DNA from: Agrobacterium fabrum
GTDB taxonomy: Bacteria > Pseudomonadota > Alphaproteobacteria > Rhizobiales > Rhizobiaceae
Reading direction: 5' to 3'
Assembly: GCA_003241215.1 (NCBI GenBank)
Contig: QFOL01000039.1
Coordinates: 1 to 20,433, forward strand
Length of the DNA: 20,433 nucleotides
How positions within the stretch are numbered: position 1 is the first letter of the stretch; each line of letters opens with the position of its first letter. This document shows, piece after piece, positions 6,847 through 14,296 of the stretch. Under the pieces are notes generated by a model. That model saw nothing but the letters and a program-made list of their open reading frames with translations. It was not told the origin of the DNA and ran no database searches. The translations under genes and the position numbers were made by a program.

Positions 6847-7239
6847 ATGAACGAAGTCGTGGATCAGATCGCCGCAAAGGCGGGTATCGACCCTGCGCTG
6901 GCCGAAAAGGCCGTTGGCATGATTCTCGGGTTTCTCCAGCGCGAGGCGGCAGACGGCCCGATCGCCCGGATGATCGAAGCCATTCCCGGCGCCAGCGATC
7001 TGGTGGCGCAGTATAATGGCGAAGGTGCAGGCGGCGGCGGTCTGCTCGGCGGCCTGATGAGCGCCATCGGCGGCGGCGGCATCATGGGTCTCGGCCAGCA
7101 GCTGATGAGCCAGGGCCTCGGCATGGGTGAGATTTCCACCCTCGCCAAGGAAACCATCGCCGTTGCCCGCCAGCATGCGGGCGATGAGGTTGTCGACCAG
7201 GTCATCGCTTCGGTTCCGGGCCTCAGCCAGTTCGCCTGA
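6847..7239 (+). CDS. Small protein with glycine-rich linker (DUF2267/DUF2780-like by eye)
   Basis: I do not recognise this 130-residue protein with certainty. It has an N-terminal helical segment (residues 1-50, EVVDQIAAKAGIDPALAEKA ending in IPGASDLV), a flexible glycine-rich middle (about 57-83, GEGAGGGGLLGGLMSAIGGG), and a second helical segment (about 95-130) ending VVDQVIASVPGLSQF. The two helical ends resemble each other, each carrying a VVDQ(I/V) segment and an IPGAS/VPGLS motif, a hint of internal duplication. This layout recalls DUF2267 and DUF2780 proteins, but assignment needs a profile search. There is no signal peptide and no cysteine. The start is well supported by AGGAGG five bases upstream. 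The upstream palindrome at 6793 suggests dedicated control. The gene is convergent with HxlR, whose stop lies 7 bases on. Confidence 0.8.
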   Translation: MNEVVDQIAAKAGIDPALAEKAVGMILGFLQREAADGPIARMIEAIPGASDLVAQYNGEGAGGGGLLGGLMSAIGGGGIMGLGQQLMSQGLGMGEISTLAKETIAVARQHAGDEVVDQVIASVPGLSQFA

Positions 7240-7246
7240 GGCGAAA

Positions 7247-7678
7247 CTATTCCATAGCGGGGCGCGGCGGCTGTTCATTGAACAGGCGCCGCGCCTCTTC
7301 TATTTCGGCATGGTGCGTTTCCGCCCATATCCAGACGCCGCAAAAGGCGCTGCCAAGCGTGCGGCCGAGGTTTGTCAGGCCATAATCCACATGCGGCGGA
7401 ATGACGGGGTGCACGGTGCGGCGCACCAGCCCGTCGCTTTCCATTTGCCGCAGTGTTTTCGTCAGCATCTTCTGGCTGATATTGCCGACCAGCCTGCCGA
7501 TCTGCGTGAAGCGCAGCGTGCCATGCTCTTCCAGCACTTCCAGAATGAGCATCGTCCATTTGTCGGCCACCTTGGCGATGATGTCCTGAACCAGCGCCTC
7601 TATTGCCGGATCGGTATCCGTGGGCGGCGGAACCTTGCGCTGGCTCTCGATGGCCGGGTCGGCGGCGTGCCGTTTCAT
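7247..7678 (-). CDS. HxlR-family transcriptional regulator
   Basis: A 143-residue winged-helix regulator of the HxlR (MarR-like) family. The domain covers residues about 28-125: KVADKWTMLILEVLEEHGTLRFTQIGRLV, GNISQKMLTKTLRQMESDGLVRR and the wing VIPPHVDYGLTNLGRTL, all family hallmarks. The N-terminal 25 residues are a charged, proline-containing extension. Only one cysteine (in AFCGVW) is present and not near the N-terminus where redox-sensing relatives such as YodB carry theirs, so thiol sensing is not obvious. GGAGAG lies just upstream of the ATG. It is divergent from the SDR at 7782 and probably regulates it and itself through the 7679-7781 gap. The inducer is unknown. Confidence 0.9.
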   Translation of the reverse strand: MKRHAADPAIESQRKVPPPTDTDPAIEALVQDIIAKVADKWTMLILEVLEEHGTLRFTQIGRLVGNISQKMLTKTLRQMESDGLVRRTVHPVIPPHVDYGLTNLGRTLGSAFCGVWIWAETHHAEIEEARRLFNEQPPRPAME

Positions 7679-7766
7679 CTTACACTCTCCATTGGGTAAG
7701 TATAAATCTTTTGGGCGCCTACTTTCGATTGGAGAGTATCATAGCTAACTTCCTTTCAGCCAACAA
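7679..7766. promoter_or_regulatory. HxlR/SDR divergent promoter region
   Basis: A minus-strand promoter for the HxlR gene fits well: TTGTTG (complement of 7761-7766) and TATGAT (complement of 7738-7743), spacer 17. A plus-strand promoter for the SDR may be CTTACA (7679-7684) with TATAAA (7701-7706), spacer 16. Two inverted pairs overlie them: ACTCTCCA (7684-7691) with TGGAGAGT (7730-7737), and AAGTA (7698-7702) with TACTT (7720-7724). Such pairs are reasonable HxlR binding sites, but the ACTCTCCA copy is also the ribosome site of the HxlR gene. Confidence 0.45.
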
Positions 7767-7781
7767 GCAAAGGATGTTCCC

Positions 7782-8540
7782 ATGAAAATCGCTGATAACA
7801 CCATTCTCATCACCGGCGGTGGTTCCGGCATTGGCCGGGCGCTGGCGGAGGCGTTTCACAAGGCCGGCAACCGGGTCATCATTTCCGGCCGCCGCAAGGC
7901 CGTGCTCGACGAGGTGACGGCCGCCAATCCCGGCATGGCCTCGATGGTGATGGACGCGACGGACGCCGCAGGCATCCGCGCGTTTGCCGAAGCTCTGGTG
8001 AAGGCCCATCCGACCCTCAACGCCGTCATCAACAATGCCGGCATCATGCGGCCGGAAGACATCGCCGCAGCACCGGATTATCTCGACACGGCCGAAGAAA
8101 CCATCGCCACCAATCTTCTCGCACCCATCCGCCTGACGGCGGCGCTTTTGCCGCATTTCCTCAAGCAACCCGCTGCCACGGTGCTGACTGTCTCGTCAGG
8201 CCTCGCCTTCGTGCCCATGGTGCTGACCCCCACCTACAGCGCCACCAAATCGGCCATCCATGCCTATTCGATCGCGCTGCGCGAGCAGCTGAAGGAAACG
8301 CCGGTGGAGATCATCGAAATCGTGCCGCCCTATGTGCAGACGACGTTGATGGGCGAGGGACAGGCGAGCGACGAAAGGGCCATGCCGCTCGATGCCTTCA
8401 TTTCCGAGGTGATGGATATTCTTGAAAATCGCCCGGATGAGAAGGAAGTGGTGGTGGAACGCTGCAAGCCGCTGCGTTTTGCCGCGCAGAACGGCAATTT
8501 CGATCAGGTCTTCGCCATGGTCAACCATATGCATCCGTAA
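7782..8540 (+). CDS. Short-chain dehydrogenase, DltE-like
   Basis: A 252-residue NAD(P)-dependent SDR. Visible are TGGGSGIG (residues 11-18), NNAG (84-87), the S139 of VSSG, and Y152/K156 in the TYSATKSAIHAYS helix. The pattern INNAGIMRPED, the PTYSATK run and the late segment EIVPPYVQTTLM match the DltE-like branch (COG3967), whose members are poorly characterised. SGRR after the second strand is compatible with NADP(H) use (inference). The ATG at 7782 has AAAGGA seven bases upstream. It is divergent from the HxlR gene, a common pairing for quinone or electrophile-responsive oxidoreductases, so a stress role is inferred rather than shown. The AraC gene follows after about 70 bases. Confidence 0.9.
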   Translation: MKIADNTILITGGGSGIGRALAEAFHKAGNRVIISGRRKAVLDEVTAANPGMASMVMDATDAAGIRAFAEALVKAHPTLNAVINNAGIMRPEDIAAAPDYLDTAEETIATNLLAPIRLTAALLPHFLKQPAATVLTVSSGLAFVPMVLTPTYSATKSAIHAYSIALREQLKETPVEIIEIVPPYVQTTLMGEGQASDERAMPLDAFISEVMDILENRPDEKEVVVERCKPLRFAAQNGNFDQVFAMVNHMHP

Positions 8541-8610
8541 ACGGCAGCGTCTGTTGCGACCGGACATCCTGTGATAGCGTCGCGCTCTTATCCGCGGAGT
8601 GCGCGCTTTC

Positions 8611-9450
8611 ATGGCCCAAGGCCGGTTCCTGATGCCGAAAACCATTCTGCCCGGCGTCGTCGCCGTGGCGGCGGATAGCGACCGTTCCTTTCCACGCCAT
8701 ATGCATGACCAGTTCGGCATCGGCCTCATCGAACGCGGGGCGCAGAAATCGCTCTCCGGCCGCGGCGTGGTGGAAGCGGGCGCCGGCCATGTCATCACCG
8801 TCAATCCGGGCGAGGTGCATGACGGCATTCCGCTCGGGGAGGGCGGACGCGCCTGGCGGATGCTCTATCTCGACATCGATATCGTCCGCGACGCCATTGC
8901 CGATATCGGCGAGACGGATCGAGGTTCTTTCGAATTCGCCCATCCCGTTGATGCGAGGCCGCTGGCGAAGCGGTTCAACGCCGTCTTTTCAGCCATGACG
9001 GCAAGGGAACGGCTGGGCGAAACCCTTGATAGTGACGAGACCCTGCTGGTGTTTCTGGCGGGCGCGATGGAGACGGCGGCGAAGCCGAATGAAATTGCCG
9101 CACCCGACAATATAAGGCGCGCGAAAAGCCGCATCGATGACGAGCCTTCGCGGCCGTTCCGCCTTGCCGATCTGGCGCGCGATGCCGGCATGAGCCAGTT
9201 CCGTTTTCTGCGGGCCTTCGCCAGGGAAACCGGGCTCACGCCGCACAGCTATCTTCTCCAGCGGCGTGTCCATCTGGCCCGGCACGCGCTGGCCAGAGGC
9301 GCACCGCCCGCCGAAGCGGCCTTTGCCGCCGGTTTTGCCGACCAGAGCCATCTGAACCGGGTTTTCGTGCGGCAATTCGGGGTGACGCCGGCGGTTTACC
9401 GGGCGGCGACAGGCGGCGGATCGTCGCTCTCTTCCGTCATGCCGGACTAG
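8611..9450 (+). CDS. AraC-family transcriptional regulator
   Basis: A 279-residue regulator. The N-terminal half (about residues 10-110) is an AraC-type cupin sensor domain: RSFPRHMHDQFGIGLIERG and HVITVNPGEVHDGIPLGEGG. The C-terminal 100 residues are the double helix-turn-helix: FRLADLARDAGMSQFRFLRAFARETG, then EAAFAAGFADQSHLNRVFVRQFGVTPAVYR, the usual signature. Start choice is open: GTG at 8599, ATG at 8611 (GGAG 11 bases upstream) and ATG at 8632 are all in frame; the cupin begins after the last, so function is not affected. The final codons (V-M-P-D-stop) lie inside the repeat element starting at 9436. It precedes a LysE-type exporter in the same direction, and AraC-LysE pairs are frequent, so it probably controls that gene. 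Confidence 0.87.
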   Translation: MAQGRFLMPKTILPGVVAVAADSDRSFPRHMHDQFGIGLIERGAQKSLSGRGVVEAGAGHVITVNPGEVHDGIPLGEGGRAWRMLYLDIDIVRDAIADIGETDRGSFEFAHPVDARPLAKRFNAVFSAMTARERLGETLDSDETLLVFLAGAMETAAKPNEIAAPDNIRRAKSRIDDEPSRPFRLADLARDAGMSQFRFLRAFARETGLTPHSYLLQRRVHLARHALARGAPPAEAAFAAGFADQSHLNRVFVRQFGVTPAVYRAATGGGSSLSSVMPD

Positions 9451-9549
9451 ATCCGGCATCCAGCCACGGCGCGTCTGCGCCGTGAAAGGAGTCTTTCGTG
9501 GTCAAGGACTTGACCACGCTGGACCCCGGCTCGGGGGCCGGGGTGACGG
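9436..9549. repeat. RIME-like mosaic palindromic repeat element
   Basis: A 114-base element with four consecutive perfect inverted repeats: ATGCCGGA/TCCGGCAT (9439-9446, 9452-9459), CACGGCGC/GCGCCGTG (9465-9472, 9477-9484), CGTGGTCAAG/CTTGACCACG (9497-9506, 9509-9518) and ACCCCGGC/GCCGGGGT (9523-9530, 9537-9544). Its ends read GTCATGCCGG... and ...GCCGGGGTGACGG, the inverted 'GTCAT/TGACG' ends typical of intergenic palindromic repeats in Rhizobiales such as RIME (recalled family knowledge). The left end overlaps the AraC stop codon. Four hairpins in a row would also fold in RNA and could lower read-through from AraC to the exporter. Confidence 0.75.
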
Positions 9550-9640
9550 TGTGCGGATGTCGCGCTGCAATTTCATCCAAGACACCCACCCCACGCACCT
9601 TCATGCTCCTGTCCTCCATCCCACAGGACATATCAGCACC

Positions 9641-10252
9641 ATGACACCCGAATTCCTCATCACATCCTTTATCGTCACCGCGTCTCCCGGAACCGGCGTG
9701 GTCTATACGTTGGCCGCCGGGCTCTCGCAGGGGGCGAAGGCGAGTATCGTCGCGGCCTTCGGCTGCACGCTCGGCATCGTGCCGCATCTGCTCGCCGCCA
9801 TCACCGGCCTTGCCGCCATTCTGCACACCAGCGCTCTGGCCTTCGGCATCGTCAAATATCTGGGTGTCGCCTACCTTCTCTACATGGCCTGGAACACGCT
9901 GACGGAGGACGGTGCGCTGAAGATCGACGATGCCGGGGAGCCGCAGAAGGCCGTCCGCGTCATCGGTGAGGCGATCCTCATCAATCTCCTGAACCCGAAA
10001 CTGTCGATCTTCTTTTTCGCCTTCCTGCCGCAGTTCATCGCGCCGGATGAGGCCTTGCCGACATGGCGCATGATCGATCTCGGGCTGATCTTCATGGCCA
10101 TGACGTTCCTGGTCTTTGCGTTTTATGGCTGTTTTGCCGCCTCGGTCCGGCGGCAGGTGGTGTCGCGCCCGGCAGTTCTTGCCTGGCTGCGGCGCAGCTT
10201 CGCCGCCGCTTTCGTGGCGCTGGGTGCGAAGCTCGCCTTTACCGAACGGTGA
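9641..10252 (+). CDS. LysE/RhtB-family translocator
   Basis: A 203-residue inner-membrane exporter of the LysE/RhtB family (amino acids or analogues out of the cell). About six hydrophobic segments are visible, at residues roughly 4-24, 38-60, 66-86, 110-132, 148-168 and 180-198. Family marks are the N-terminal TASPGTG (usually SPGPN in relatives, so the proline-asparagine is altered here), GAKASIVAAFGCTLG, KYLGVAYLLYMAW and LLNPKLSIFFFAFLPQFI. The ATG at 9641 was chosen because it gives the family N-terminus; an earlier in-frame start at 9482 would translate the repeat element. The ribosome site is weak (AGGA about 13 bases upstream). It follows the AraC gene and is convergent with the aldo/keto reductase 24 bases away. 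The substrate is unknown. Confidence 0.88.
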   Translation: MTPEFLITSFIVTASPGTGVVYTLAAGLSQGAKASIVAAFGCTLGIVPHLLAAITGLAAILHTSALAFGIVKYLGVAYLLYMAWNTLTEDGALKIDDAGEPQKAVRVIGEAILINLLNPKLSIFFFAFLPQFIAPDEALPTWRMIDLGLIFMAMTFLVFAFYGCFAASVRRQVVSRPAVLAWLRRSFAAAFVALGAKLAFTER

Positions 10253-10276
10253 ACGGAGCCGGATGGCCCCGTGGCC

Positions 10277-11104
10277 TCAGTCGTCCCAATCGGGCGCGAG
10301 GTGGCCGGGATTGACGATGCGGCCATTCGGCTTTGCAAGCGCGTGGATCGCCCGCATTTCCTCTTCCGTCAGCGCGAAGTCGAAAATGTCGAAATTCTCC
10401 TTGAGGCGGCTTTCCGTCGCCGTCTTGGAAAGCGCCACGATATCCGGCTGCTGCACCGCCCAGCGCAGGGTCACCTGCGCGGCGGTCTTGCCGTGTTTCG
10501 CGCCGATATCCTTCAGCACGGGATCGTTCGGCACCTTGCCATCGGCCATCAGATAATAGGCCGTCACCGACATCCCGTGTTTGCGCGCCGCCGAAATCAC
10601 CTTCGTCTGGTCGAGATAGGGGTGATATTCGATCTGGTTGGTGGCAAGCGGCGTCTCGGACAGTTTCACCGCCTCTTCGGTCAGCGCCACGTTGAAGTTG
10701 GAAATGCCGATATTGCGCGCCTTGCCGGCCTTGCGCACCGCGTTCAGCGCGCCCATGCGCTCGGCAAGCGGCACATCGCTCTTCGGCCAGTGCAGCAGCA
10801 GCAGATCGACATAATCGGTCTTCAGCTTCGCAAGGCTTTCATCGACGGAAGCGAGGAAATCGTCGTGGCGGAAGCGGTCCACCCAGACCTTGGTTGTGAG
10901 AAAAATATCGTGCCGGGAAATGCCCGATTGTGCGATGACCTCGCCCACCGCCCCCTCGTTCTTGTAGATCTGGGCGGTATCGACATGGCGGAAACCGAGT
11001 TTCAGCGCCTCCGGCAGAATGCGCCTGATATCGTCTTCCGTGATGCGGAAGGTGCCGAAACCGAGGGCGGGAATATTCGCGCCATTCGCGCTGACGTCAT
11101 ACAT
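10277..11104 (-). CDS. Aldo/keto reductase
   Basis: A 275-residue NADPH-dependent aldo/keto reductase of the bacterial 2,5-diketo-gluconate-reductase-like group. The catalytic tetrad is complete: D42, Y47 (VDTAQIYKNE), K72 (TTKVW) and H105 (LLLLHWP). The cofactor region is also visible: NIGISNF, TNQIEYHPYLDQ and the late KTATESRLKENFDIFDFALTEEEM. The usual AYSPLG loop reads AYYLMADGK, a variation that could affect cofactor loop or substrate. The start at 11104 has GACAGGAGAGACACCC before it; an in-frame start 32 codons further out would add a non-family, arginine/proline-rich tail. Transcribed away from the bestrophin gene by a 111-base gap, possibly co-transcribed. A role in reducing reactive aldehydes is inferred from family and neighbours. 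Confidence 0.9.
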   Translation of the reverse strand: MYDVSANGANIPALGFGTFRITEDDIRRILPEALKLGFRHVDTAQIYKNEGAVGEVIAQSGISRHDIFLTTKVWVDRFRHDDFLASVDESLAKLKTDYVDLLLLHWPKSDVPLAERMGALNAVRKAGKARNIGISNFNVALTEEAVKLSETPLATNQIEYHPYLDQTKVISAARKHGMSVTAYYLMADGKVPNDPVLKDIGAKHGKTAAQVTLRWAVQQPDIVALSKTATESRLKENFDIFDFALTEEEMRAIHALAKPNGRIVNPGHLAPDWDD

Positions 11105-11215
11105 GGGTGTCTCTCCTGTCTGCTGAAAACATGGCCGGCGCGGGATGCCGGGCGGGGGAAGCCGTCTTTCATTAACTGGTATCCGCGCGATCGGTTTCAA
11201 CCCGGCGGGACGATA

Positions 11216-12142
11216 TCACATCAGCACGTAATCCACCGGGCGCGGATCGGCCGGCAGATCGGTCTCGCCCATCGCCTCGCGCAGATTGATCTCGATGGTG
11301 GTGGCGAGCGCATTGATTGGCAGCGCATTGAGGCCGGTGCCGAAGGGGTCTTCCAGCTCGTCGGACAGCGCATCGAGACCGAAGAACGTATAGGCGATCA
11401 GCGTGCTGGTGAAAGGCGTCGCCCAGCCGAGCAGATCCGTGAAACCGAAAGGCAGCAGCAGGCAGAAGAGATGCGCGGTGCGGTGAAGCAGCAGCGAATA
11501 ACCGAAGGGAACCGGCGTTTGGCGGATGCGCTCGCAGGAGGCCTGCGCCGCGCCCATCTGCTGCACCGTCGCATCCAGCATCTGCAGCTGGATATCGCTG
11601 ATCTGGCCCTTCGTGTTGGCGGCGATGACGATGCGGGATAGTTCACGCAGCAGCATGTCCGGCCTGTTGCCGCTGCGGGCATGGGTCTCGGCCAGATCGC
11701 CGGGAATGAGCCTGTCCGCGATGGCGGTCGCATGTCCGGGGCGCAGATGCGAGACCAGCGCGTGAGAGAAGGCGATGGCAAGATCGATGACGCGCCGCCG
11801 GGTTGCGGGGTCGGCAATATCCGTCCGGCTGTCCAGCATGGCGCTCTGGCGCGCCAGCGTGCGCGCTGCGGTAATCAGTGCGCCCCAATGCTTGCGGGCT
11901 TCCCACCAGCGGTCGTAACAGGCGTTGGCGCGAAAACCGAGGAACACCGAAAGCGCGATGCCGAGCAGCGAAAATGGCGCGCCGTTCAGCGCGGGCACCA
12001 GATCCGGCCTGTCCTTGTGCGCCCAGACGACCAGCGTCGACAGCAGAAAGACGGCAAGCACCTGCGGAAAGATGCGGACGATGATGGAGCCGCGCACGAT
12101 GAGGAAAAGTTGCAGCAGGTTCGGTTTTGAACGAACAATCAT
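11216..12142 (-). CDS. Bestrophin-like (UPF0187/YneE) membrane protein
   Basis: A 308-residue membrane protein of the bacterial bestrophin family (RFP-TM/UPF0187), which form pentameric ion channels in studied cases. Typical stretches are IFPQVLAVFLLSTLVVWAH (about 24-42), SVFLGFRANACYDRWWEARKHWGALI (about 65-90), TPVPFGYSLLLHRTAHLFCLLLPFG (about 208-232) and FFGLDALSDELEDPFGTGLNALPI (about 252-275), the last being the conserved acidic cluster that binds calcium in animal relatives. Four membrane segments are plausible. The start at 12142 lacks a clear ribosome site (GAG only), so it is supported mainly by the family N-terminus. Divergent from the WYL regulator. Ion selectivity cannot be inferred. 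Confidence 0.88.
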   Translation of the reverse strand: MIVRSKPNLLQLFLIVRGSIIVRIFPQVLAVFLLSTLVVWAHKDRPDLVPALNGAPFSLLGIALSVFLGFRANACYDRWWEARKHWGALITAARTLARQSAMLDSRTDIADPATRRRVIDLAIAFSHALVSHLRPGHATAIADRLIPGDLAETHARSGNRPDMLLRELSRIVIAANTKGQISDIQLQMLDATVQQMGAAQASCERIRQTPVPFGYSLLLHRTAHLFCLLLPFGFTDLLGWATPFTSTLIAYTFFGLDALSDELEDPFGTGLNALPINALATTIEINLREAMGETDLPADPRPVDYVLM

Positions 12143-12331
12143 GGCGGAAACTCGAAATGCCTGTGGTGGGGTGGCGGGAAGCGAAACGCCCTCAACCTAT
12201 CTACATGATGGCGGCTCGGCCTTGTCCACCCTTTTTTGCACGTTGCGCCCAATAGCGGTCGGCGTTACCGGTCTATCGTCCGGATCGCCCAACGGCCCGG
12301 TCCGGCCATGCGGATGGAAGGAAATTTCGCG

Positions 12332-13039
12332 GTGTCACGCTCACAACGGCTTCTCGATCTGCTGCAGATCCTGCGTTCCCACCGCATGCCGGTCAGCGGT
12401 GCGGCCCTTGCCGCGCAAACGGGCGTCAGCCTGCGCACGCTCTACCGCGATATCGCGACGCTTCAGGCGCAGGGTGCGGATATCGAGGGCGAGGCGGGCG
12501 TGGGTTACGTGCTGCGCCCCGGCTTCCTTCTGCCACCGCTGATGTTTTCGCAGCAGGAGATCGAGGCGCTGGTGCTGGGCTCACGCTGGGTGGTGGGCCG
12601 CGCCGACGAGGGGCTGGCCACGGCCGCCGGCGCCGCGCTCGTCAAGATCGCTGCGGTTCTGCCCGATGCCCTGCGCGAGGAACTCGATAATTCCGCACTT
12701 CTGGTCGGGCCGGGACAATCTTCCGCGCCGGTGCGGGTCGACCTGGCGGCCGTGCGCAGCGCCATCCGCGCTGAAAATAAGGTTACGATCGCCTATCGCG
12801 ATGAAAAAGGAGAAATGACCGAAAGGGTGATCTGGCCCTTCGCGCTTGCCTTTTTCGATCTGGTGCGCGTGGTGCTGGGCTGGTGCGAGACGCGGCAGGA
12901 TTTCCGCAGTTTCCGGGCCGACCGCATTGAAAGTTTCCGCCCGCTCGACGGCCGTTATCCCCGCCGCCGCCAGGCGCTACTGAAAGAATGGCGGGAGCGG
13001 GAAAAACAGCGCCGCCGCGATCATGCTGACAGGAACTGA
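12332..13039 (+). CDS. HTH/WYL-domain transcriptional regulator (YafY-like)
   Basis: A 235-residue regulator with an N-terminal winged helix (residues about 1-58: SRSQRLLDLLQILRSHRMPVSG, then TGVSLRTLYRDIATLQAQGADIEGE and the wing GVGYVLRPGF) and a WYL-type ligand-sensing region (about 130-215; KVTIAYRDEKGEMTERVIWPFAL, VVLGWCETRQDFRSFRADRI). A very basic tail ends REREKQRRRDHADRN. I place the start at the GTG at 12332, nine bases after GGAAGGA (12316-12322), giving MSRSQRLL, the usual beginning of the family; an upstream TTG/ATG start would add an arginine-rich leader. It lies 48 bases before a VOC gene in the same direction, and YafY-VOC pairs are common, so it probably controls it. Confidence 0.87.
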   Translation: MSRSQRLLDLLQILRSHRMPVSGAALAAQTGVSLRTLYRDIATLQAQGADIEGEAGVGYVLRPGFLLPPLMFSQQEIEALVLGSRWVVGRADEGLATAAGAALVKIAAVLPDALREELDNSALLVGPGQSSAPVRVDLAAVRSAIRAENKVTIAYRDEKGEMTERVIWPFALAFFDLVRVVLGWCETRQDFRSFRADRIESFRPLDGRYPRRRQALLKEWREREKQRRRDHADRN

Positions 13040-13087
13040 CAGCAGGCGGGTCTAGAAACCGTTCATCCGCAACACAGGAGAACAGCC

Positions 13088-13456
13088 ATGACCCACCCCG
13101 ATTTCACCATCCTCTACGTCGACAATCCGGCGGCCAGCACGGAATTTTACAGGGCCCTGCTGGGTGCGGAACCGGTCGAAGCCTCCCCGACCTTTTCCCT
13201 TTTCGTCCTTGCCAACGGCATGAAGCTCGGCCTCTGGTCGCGGCACACGGTCGAACCGAAGGCATCGGTGACCGGCGGCGGCGTCGAACTCGCCTTCCGT
13301 GTCGAAAACAATGCCCAGGTGGACGGGATATTTGCCGACTGGAAGGCGAGGGGCGTCGCCATTCTGCAGCCTCCCGCCGGAATGGAGTTCGGCCATACCT
13401 TCACGGCCGCCGACCCCGACAACCACCGCCTCCGGGTCTATGCCTTTGCAGGTTAG
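13088..13456 (+). CDS. Single-domain VOC family protein
   Basis: A 122-residue vicinal-oxygen-chelate (glyoxalase/bleomycin-resistance fold) protein. The start FTILYVDNPAASTEFYRALLGAEPVE, the middle FSLFVLANGMKLGLWSRHTV and the end FTAADPDNHRLRVYAFAG match the fold, which pairs two half-modules into a cup. The positions commonly holding metal ligands at the first strand (usually H/E) and at the last strand (usually E) are isoleucine or valine here, so a metal-independent binding role, as in drug-binding members, is more likely than glyoxalase activity. The ATG at 13088 has CAGGAGAACAGCC upstream. It is directly downstream of the WYL regulator and is followed by a terminator hairpin at 13469. 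Confidence 0.87.
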   Translation: MTHPDFTILYVDNPAASTEFYRALLGAEPVEASPTFSLFVLANGMKLGLWSRHTVEPKASVTGGGVELAFRVENNAQVDGIFADWKARGVAILQPPAGMEFGHTFTAADPDNHRLRVYAFAG

Positions 13457-13468
13457 AGACAATGCGTT

Positions 13469-13503
13469 GAGGCCTGTTTAGCTAAGGAAGCTTGGCCTCT
13501 TTT
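13469..13503 (+). terminator. Terminator after the WYL-VOC pair
   Basis: GAGGCC (13469-13474) pairs with GGCCTC (13494-13499), with an inner AGCT/AGCT pairing, followed by TTTT at 13500-13503. It sits 13 bases after the VOC stop and before the convergent methyltransferase stop at 13526. The stem is short, but position and T-run fit a rho-independent terminator. Confidence 0.6.
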
Positions 13504-13525
13504 ATCGTACTCTGCATCCCGTGCG

Positions 13526-14296
13526 CTAAGCCTTCACCGCCACCACGAACAGGCGGGGGAAGCGCAGGAGCAGGCGGCCGTCCGCCATGGGCGGATAGGC
13601 CGCCGCAATGCGCCTCGTATAATCGGCGAGGAAGGCTTCCCGGTTTTCCTCGCCGGCGGCGGCGAGATAGGGGCGCAGCCCCGTGCCTTTCACCCATTCC
13701 ACAATGCTTTCCGCATCCTTCATCGGATGATTGTAGATGGTGTGCCACACATCCACGCGGGCTGATTTGGGTGCAAGCGCGTTGAAATAATCGGACGGCG
13801 CGGGCAGGGGCTTGCGGCGCAATCTGCCGCCGGAAAACGTGTCCTTCCACGGGCCGCCCGCTCCGGTCGCTTCCATTGCGGTATGTGTCGGTTCCTCCAG
13901 ATTGTCCGGCATCTGAACGGCAAGAACGCCGCCGCTTTCCAGCTGGTCCATCAGTTGCGAAAGGACGGTGAGATGATCCGGCACCCATTGGAAAACCGCA
14001 TTGGCGTAAAGCAGGTCGGCCTTCTGCGCCGGCTTCCACCGGGCGAGGTCGGCCTTGCCGAAGCGGGTGGTGGGCAGCCGGTCCGCCGCCTTTTCCAGCA
14101 TGTCGTCGTCGCTGTCGATGCCGGTAATGACATTGACGCCGTAGCGGTCGGTGAGAAGCTCGGTGGAATTGCCGGGGCCGCAGCCGAGATCATAGCCGTT
14201 CAGCACCCGTTCCAGCGGCACCTGCGCCAGAAGATCGCGTGCGGGCCGTGTCCGCTCGTCTTCGAATTTCAGATATTGGTGAGCGGACCATGCCAT
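13526..14296 (-). CDS. tam: Trans-aconitate 2-methyltransferase
   Basis: A 256-residue S-adenosylmethionine-dependent methyltransferase, near the length of E. coli Tam. It would methylate trans-aconitate, a spontaneous isomer of the citric-acid-cycle intermediate cis-aconitate that inhibits aconitase, giving the monomethyl ester in the cytoplasm. Visible are the class I motif [11 protein letters not shown] (residues 35-45), the acidic residue ending strand 2 (GIDSDDDML, about 59-67), the family segment [19 protein letters not shown] (97-115), the [11 protein letters not shown] strand, and the late [16 protein letters not shown], all in the Tam pattern. The ATG at 14296 has ATGAGGAGGAAATC directly upstream; an in-frame start 40 codons out is not supported. 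Divergent from the aminotransferase, with a perfect palindrome on its likely promoter. Confidence 0.87.
   Translation of the reverse strand: MAWSAHQYLKFEDERTRPARDLLAQVPLERVLNGYDLGCGPGNSTELLTDRYGVNVITGIDSDDDMLEKAADRLPTTRFGKADLARWKPAQKADLLYANAVFQWVPDHLTVLSQLMDQLESGGVLAVQMPDNLEEPTHTAMEATGAGGPWKDTFSGGRLRRKPLPAPSDYFNALAPKSARVDVWHTIYNHPMKDAESIVEWVKGTGLRPYLAAAGEENREAFLADYTRRIAAAYPPMADGRLLLRFPRLFVVAVKA

Noticed and set aside
7231..7245. Hairpin TTCGCC-TGA-GGCGAA around the stop codon of the gene at 6847
   Set aside because: The stem has only six pairs, the loop is three bases, and no T-run follows, so I do not call it a terminator.
9436..9549. CRISPR-like array or insertion sequence at the AraC-exporter gap
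   Set aside because: The four hairpins have different sequences without regular spacing, and there is no transposase; it fits a mosaic palindromic repeat.
10271..11641. A 456-residue plus-strand open frame over the aldo/keto reductase and bestrophin genes
   Set aside because: Its composition is typical of a shadow frame, and it runs across two confidently identified minus-strand genes.
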